Source: an uncultured Oscillospiraceae bacterium (GTDB lineage: Bacteria > Bacillota > Clostridia > Oscillospirales > Oscillospiraceae). From it: a stretch of DNA of 12,569 nt. The stretch lies in the NCBI GenBank assembly GCA_900758315.1, contig CAAERF010000225.1, positions 1 to 12,569 on the forward strand, in the 5' to 3' direction. The notes beneath the pieces were generated by a model, which was not told where the DNA came from, did not search any database, and saw only the letters and a program-made list of their open reading frames with translations. Below are positions 6,582-12,569 of this stretch, one piece after another; positions within the stretch are counted from its first letter, which is position 1, and every line of letters begins with the position of its first letter. Position numbers and translations under genes: made by a program.

Positions 6582-6680
6582 CTGCACTTCCTCGGGCCAA
6601 ATTAATTGGCCCTGCGGCAAGATTTTGCTCCGCAAAATGCTTGGGACGCCGCTCTCGCGGCGGTGCTGATCGCCTTAACC
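6546..6680. other. Hairpin-rich non-coding segment inserted between the uvrB repeats
   Basis: The 135 bases between the repeat copies hold four hairpins in a row. CCCC/CAAAA pairs with TTTTG/GGGG (6547-6570). GGGCCAA (6594-6600) pairs with TTGGCCC (6606-6612). CAAG/ATTTTGC pairs with GCAAAAT/CTTG (6618-6643). CGCCGC (6647-6652) pairs with GCGGCG (6657-6662). No hairpin is followed by a T run, so none is a normal terminator. No credible gene lies in it on either strand. The structure suggests a small dispersed repeat or MITE-like element; a genome-wide search is needed to prove this. It would be transcribed into the uvrB leader if uvrB is read from upstream. Confidence 0.6.
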
Positions 6681-6755
6681 CTATCCTATTGCAAGGTTGG
6701 TGTTTTTCTTATGCCTGATTTCCAAGTTGTCAGCCCTTACGAGCCTTCCGGCGAT
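6681..6755 (+). repeat. Direct repeat, functional copy at the uvrB start
   Basis: This is the downstream partner of 6471-6545. It carries AAGGTTGG about 11 bases before the ATG at 6711 and continues into the full uvrB reading frame. The similarity ends after GGCGAT, at codon 15. Confidence 0.92.
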
Positions 6756-8669
6756 CAGCCGGAGGCCATCGACGCCATCGCCCGGGGGATTGAGCTGGGT
6801 CTGGATGAGCAAACCCTTCAGGGCGTCACCGGCAGCGGTAAGACCTTCACCATGGCCAAGGTGATCGAACGGGTTCAGCGTCCCACGCTGGTGCTGGCCC
6901 ACAACAAAACCCTGGCCGCCCAGCTGTGCGCCGAGTTCAAGGAGTTCTTTCCCCACAATGCGGTGGAATATTTTGTCAGCTACTACGACTACTACCAGCC
7001 CGAGGCCTACATCCCCCACACGGACACCTTTATCGAGAAGGACGCCAGCATCAACGACGAGATCGAACGGCTCCGCCACAGTGCCACCGCCGCCCTCTTT
7101 GAGCGCCGGGATGTGATCGTGGTCTCTTCGGTCAGCTGTATCTACGGTCTGGGCAACCCCATCGACTACAAAAACATGGTCATCAGCCTGCGCACCGGCA
7201 TGGAGTACAACCGGGACGCGCTGCTGCGAAAGCTGATCGAGATCCGCTATGAGCGCAACGACATCGCCTTTGACCGGAACATGTTTCGAGTTCGCGGGGA
7301 CACGGTGGAGATCTACCCGGTCTACGCCAAGGAACACGCCATCCGGGTGGAGTTCTGGGGTGACGAGGTGGACCGGATCAGCGAGATCAACGTGGTCACC
7401 GGCACTCCCACCCGCATCCTGAACCACGTGGCCATCTACCCGGCCAGCCACTACGTGACCACCCAGGAAAAGCTGTCCAGGGCGCTGGTGGAAATCGAGG
7501 ACGAGATGTGGAAACGGGTGGAGTTCTTCGAGTCAGAGGGCAAGGCCATTGAGGCCCAGCGCATCCGTCAACGGACCCAGTACGACATGGAGATGATCCG
7601 TGAGCTGGGCTACTGCCAGGGCATCGAGAACTACTCCCGGGTCATCGCGGACCGGCCTGCGGGCTCTCCGCCCATGACCCTGCTGGACTACTTCCCCGAC
7701 GACTTCGTCCTCTTTGTGGACGAGTCCCACGTGACCCTGCCCCAGGTCCGCGCCATGTACAACGGGGACCGGGCCCGAAAAAACACCCTGGTGGACTACG
7801 GCTTCCGGCTGCCCTGCGCCTACGACAACCGGCCGCTGAAATTCGAGGAATTTGAGCAGCGGCTCAACCAGGTGGTATATGTCTCCGCCACACCTGGGAA
7901 CTATGAACGGGAGCGCTCCGGCCAGATCGTGGAGCAGATCATCCGTCCCACCGGCCTGCTGGACCCCGTTGTGGAAGTGCGGCCCGTGGCCGGTCAGATC
8001 GACGACCTCCAGGGCGAGATTCAGGCCCGGGTAGCCCGGAACGAGCGGGTTCTGGTCACCACCCTCACCATCAAAATGGCGGAGGACCTGACCGAGTACC
8101 TGCGCAAGTCCGGCATCCGCGCCAAATACATGCACCACTCCATCAAGACCATCGAGCGGACCGAGATCATCCGGGACCTGCGTCTGGGCACCTTTGACGT
8201 GCTGGTGGGCATCAACCTGTTGAGAGAGGGTCTGGACCTGCCCGAGGTATCACTGGTGGCCATTCTGGACGCGGACAAGGAGGGCTTCCTGCGCAGTGAG
8301 ACCTCCCTGATTCAGACCATTGGCCGGGCCGCCCGGAACGCCAGTGGCATGGTCATCCTCTACGGGGACCGGATCACACCCTCCATGGACCGGGCCATCA
8401 CCGTCACCCGGGAGCGCCGGGAAAAGCAGGACGCCTTCAACCGGGCCCACGGCATCGTCCCCAAGACCATCCAGAAGGACATTCGGGACCTGCTGGAAAT
8501 CAGCAAGCCGGTGGAGGAGACCCGGTCGCCCAAGGACCTCACCGCCCAAGAGCGGGCCGCCCACATCAAGCGGCTGGAGGAGGCCATGCAGGAGGCGGCC
8601 GACCGGCTGGAATTCGAGCTGGCGGCGGCTCTGCGGGACCAGATCATCGAGCTGAAAGGGGTGCAATAA
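6711..8669 (+). CDS. uvrB: Excinuclease ABC subunit B
   Basis: UvrB is the helicase-like core of nucleotide excision repair: it takes damaged DNA from UvrA, checks the lesion with its beta-hairpin, and recruits UvrC for cutting. The 652-residue product has Walker A GVTGSGKT at 38-45, the beta-hairpin region [12 protein letters not shown] at 91-102, and a DESH Walker B at 337-340. It also has the C-terminal helicase half with IGRAARN and a final UVR coiled-coil domain ([16 protein letters not shown]) in the last 35 or so residues, which binds UvrA/UvrC. The start is ATG 6711: [17 protein letters not shown] is the standard N-terminus. The frame is open back to about 6606, but those codons fall in the inserted hairpin segment. 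The ribosome binding site AAGGTTGG is weak and rather distant. uvrA follows after 27 bases. The start region is duplicated upstream. No clear promoter is seen directly in front. Confidence 0.97.
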   Translation: MPDFQVVSPYEPSGDQPEAIDAIARGIELGLDEQTLQGVTGSGKTFTMAKVIERVQRPTLVLAHNKTLAAQLCAEFKEFFPHNAVEYFVSYYDYYQPEAYIPHTDTFIEKDASINDEIERLRHSATAALFERRDVIVVSSVSCIYGLGNPIDYKNMVISLRTGMEYNRDALLRKLIEIRYERNDIAFDRNMFRVRGDTVEIYPVYAKEHAIRVEFWGDEVDRISEINVVTGTPTRILNHVAIYPASHYVTTQEKLSRALVEIEDEMWKRVEFFESEGKAIEAQRIRQRTQYDMEMIRELGYCQGIENYSRVIADRPAGSPPMTLLDYFPDDFVLFVDESHVTLPQVRAMYNGDRARKNTLVDYGFRLPCAYDNRPLKFEEFEQRLNQVVYVSATPGNYERERSGQIVEQIIRPTGLLDPVVEVRPVAGQIDDLQGEIQARVARNERVLVTTLTIKMAEDLTEYLRKSGIRAKYMHHSIKTIERTEIIRDLRLGTFDVLVGINLLREGLDLPEVSLVAILDADKEGFLRSETSLIQTIGRAARNASGMVILYGDRITPSMDRAITVTRERREKQDAFNRAHGIVPKTIQKDIRDLLEISKPVEETRSPKDLTAQERAAHIKRLEEAMQEAADRLEFELAAALRDQIIELKGVQ

Positions 8670-8696
8670 CCCCGCTACTATCGAGGACACAACACT

Positions 8697-11519
<2,823 letters not shown>

Positions 11520-11585
11520 CCGCCCTTTCCCCACTTTTGTCACCCTTTCCCATCGCCCTGCGTAGACTGGAGCGAGGTGAAGGAT

Positions 11586-11879
11586 ATGTCAGCAATTCTC
11601 CTGGCGGCGCTGGCGGCGTTGGGATTGTTTTCCCTGCTGTGGCTGGGATTCGGACGTCTGCTGATCCCCGCAGCCGGAATTCATATTTTGGTTCCCGTCC
11701 ACGGGGACGGCGGTGATTTGGAACATAATTTAAAGGGACTGCGCTGGCTGTGCGCCACCGGTCTGCTGGATGCGCGGATTGATCTGCTGGACACCGGACT
11801 GACCGACACCGGACGGGAACGGGTGGACCGGCTGCTCCAGACCGAGTCCAGTCTGCATCTCTATGAATCGAACCAATAA
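11586..11879 (+). CDS. Small membrane-anchored protein of unknown function
   Basis: I do not recognise a named family. The 97-residue product begins with one long hydrophobic segment (about residues 3-30, LLAALAALGLFSLLWLGFG). A short soluble part of about 65 residues follows, with VPVHGDGGDLEHNLKGLRWL and LLDTGLTDTGRERVDRLLQ. The second part looks helical and charged. The start ATG at 11586 has GAGGTG about 6 bases upstream; a GTG at 11577 in frame overlaps that site. It lies 66 bases after uvrA with no terminator between and a strong one behind, so it is probably the last gene of the uvrB-uvrA transcript. Whether it has any part in repair cannot be told. Confidence 0.78.
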   Translation: MSAILLAALAALGLFSLLWLGFGRLLIPAAGIHILVPVHGDGGDLEHNLKGLRWLCATGLLDARIDLLDTGLTDTGRERVDRLLQTESSLHLYESNQ

Positions 11880-11885
11880 AACCCC

Positions 11886-11922
11886 AAAAGCGCCACAGAT
11901 GCGATATCTGCGGCGCTTTTCT
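11886..11922 (+). terminator. Intrinsic terminator after the uvrBA group
   Basis: AAAAGCGCC (11886-11894) pairs with GGCGCTTTT (11912-11920), and CAGAT (11896-11900) pairs with ATCTG (11906-11910), around a five-base loop with one A/C mismatch. The stem is long and starts 6 bases after the stop codon. The A-rich left side means it could also work on the other strand. Confidence 0.9.
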
Positions 11923-11931
11923 AAAGTAATA

Positions 11932-11961
11932 TTGACGCAGTCCCGCTGCATGAACTATAAT
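11932..11961 (+). promoter_or_regulatory. Sigma-A promoter for the NimA-like gene
   Basis: TTGACG (11932-11937) and a perfect TATAAT (11956-11961) are 18 bases apart. The expected start near 11968 gives a leader of about 67 bases. The box follows directly after the preceding terminator. Confidence 0.85.
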
Positions 11962-12034
11962 GGTACTTCATCACACCCCGGCTTTCGAAGAAGAAACGCC
12001 CCCACTCACCCCGACCTGTCAGGAGGAACCTACT

Positions 12035-12502
12035 ATGGCAAGAAAGATGAACCATGCAGAACGGCAGCTCTCCACCGAACAAGCTCAGGCACTGCTGGCC
12101 AAAGGCAAAGAAGGCGTGCTGTCCGTCAACGGTGACAACGGCTATCCCTACGCCGTGCCGGTGAACTATATCTACCAGGACGGCGCGATCTACATCCACA
12201 CCTCCAAGGTGGGCTACAAGGTAGAGGCCATCCAGGCCAATCCCAAGGTCTGTTTCACCGCAGTGCTCTTCAGCGAAATTATTGAGGCGGATACCACCAC
12301 CAAGTTTGAAAGCGTTGTCGCCACCGGTGACGCAGTCCTGCTCACAGACGACGCCGAAAAGGAAAAGATCATGGAGGCGATCGTCCGCAGCCTGGCTCCC
12401 AGCAACATTGAGGGCGGTATGGCCACCGTCCAGCGGCTGCTTCCCGCTGTTGGGATCATCAAGATCAACGTGGCAGAGCTGACCGGCAAAGCATATCGAT
12501 AA
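12035..12502 (+). CDS. Pyridoxamine 5'-phosphate oxidase-like flavoprotein (NimA/Nim-related)
   Basis: The 155-residue product fits the small split-barrel FMN-binding family that includes pyridoxamine-phosphate-oxidase-like proteins and the Nim proteins tied to nitroimidazole tolerance. Visible family features are GKEGVLSVNGDNGYPYAVPVNY at about 23-44, YIHTSKVGYKVEAIQANPKV at about 53-72 with the conserved small-residue and Lys positions around the FMN phosphate, and a later FESVVATGDAVLL strand. Such proteins work as homodimers. The ATG has a perfect AGGAGG 8 bases upstream. It forms a single-gene unit with its own strong promoter and terminator. True PdxH activity is unlikely given the short length; substrate and any drug role are unknown. 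Confidence 0.88.
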   Translation: MARKMNHAERQLSTEQAQALLAKGKEGVLSVNGDNGYPYAVPVNYIYQDGAIYIHTSKVGYKVEAIQANPKVCFTAVLFSEIIEADTTTKFESVVATGDAVLLTDDAEKEKIMEAIVRSLAPSNIEGGMATVQRLLPAVGIIKINVAELTGKAYR

Positions 12503-12515
12503 TCTAACCACTTCC

Positions 12516-12552
12516 AGACCGCAGGGCTGATCCAGTGTCCTGCGGTCTTTTT
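12516..12552 (+). terminator. Intrinsic terminator after the NimA-like gene
   Basis: AGACCGCAGG (12516-12525) is a perfect ten-base partner of CCTGCGGTCT (12539-12548), followed by a T run to 12552. It lies 13 bases after the stop codon. Confidence 0.93.
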
Positions 12553-12569
12553 GCGCCCACCGGCCCGCA

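Noticed and set aside
6473..6688. TATCCT boxes in both repeat copies as uvrB -10 elements
   Set aside because: No acceptable -35 sequence lies 16-18 bases upstream of either copy and there is no TG extension.
6606..6710. Longer uvrB start inside the hairpin segment
   Set aside because: The extension encodes inserted, structured DNA and adds residues absent from UvrB proteins; [10 protein letters not shown] at 6711 is the normal N-terminus.
6471..6755. Possible CRISPR array or tandem repeat array
   Set aside because: There are only two copies, 75 bases long and containing the start of a coding gene, so this is a local duplication.

Overview
The window is about 12.5 kb of GC-rich (roughly 60% by eye), densely coded DNA. 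Sigma-A-type promoters, GGAGG-type ribosome binding sites and hairpin-plus-T-run terminators point to a Gram-positive host. The protein sequences look like an anaerobic gut clostridium of the Oscillospiraceae (Flavonifractor/Lawsonibacter-like). That placement is inference from composition and protein style; no marker gene fixes it.

Layout. (1) Positions 3-293 hold the 3' end of a YjdF/DUF2992-family gene, which converges on a minus-strand group through a shared bidirectional terminator. (2) The minus-strand group, read from 2289 down to 347, is a Cof-type HAD phosphatase, a NUDIX hydrolase of the ADP-ribose pyrophosphatase type, and a small membrane-anchored protein of unknown function. A terminator-like hairpin separates the last two. 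(3) Divergent from the HAD gene is a MATE efflux transporter (2476-3828). (4) Next comes a promoter, a ZTP (pfl-motif) riboswitch with an overlapping intrinsic terminator, and a formate/nitrite (FNT) channel gene. This is a complete expression unit in which a one-carbon/purine stress signal (ZMP/ZTP) should control a probable formate channel. (5) A strong promoter drives pyrE, followed by radC. (6) uvrB and uvrA, the damage-recognition half of nucleotide excision repair, follow, with a small membrane protein behind them and a strong terminator. (7) A separately promoted FMN-binding, NimA/pyridoxamine-phosphate-oxidase-like gene with its own terminator ends the window.

Most of the window is housekeeping. 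Two things stand out. The first is the ZTP riboswitch in front of the FNT channel: aptamer stems, pseudoknot and terminator can all be traced base by base. The second is a local rearrangement at the start of uvrB. The ribosome binding site, start codon and first 15 codons are present twice, exactly 210 bp apart. The copies are separated by a short segment of four consecutive hairpins that resembles a dispersed non-coding repeat. The upstream copy is a dead 26-codon uvrB fragment.
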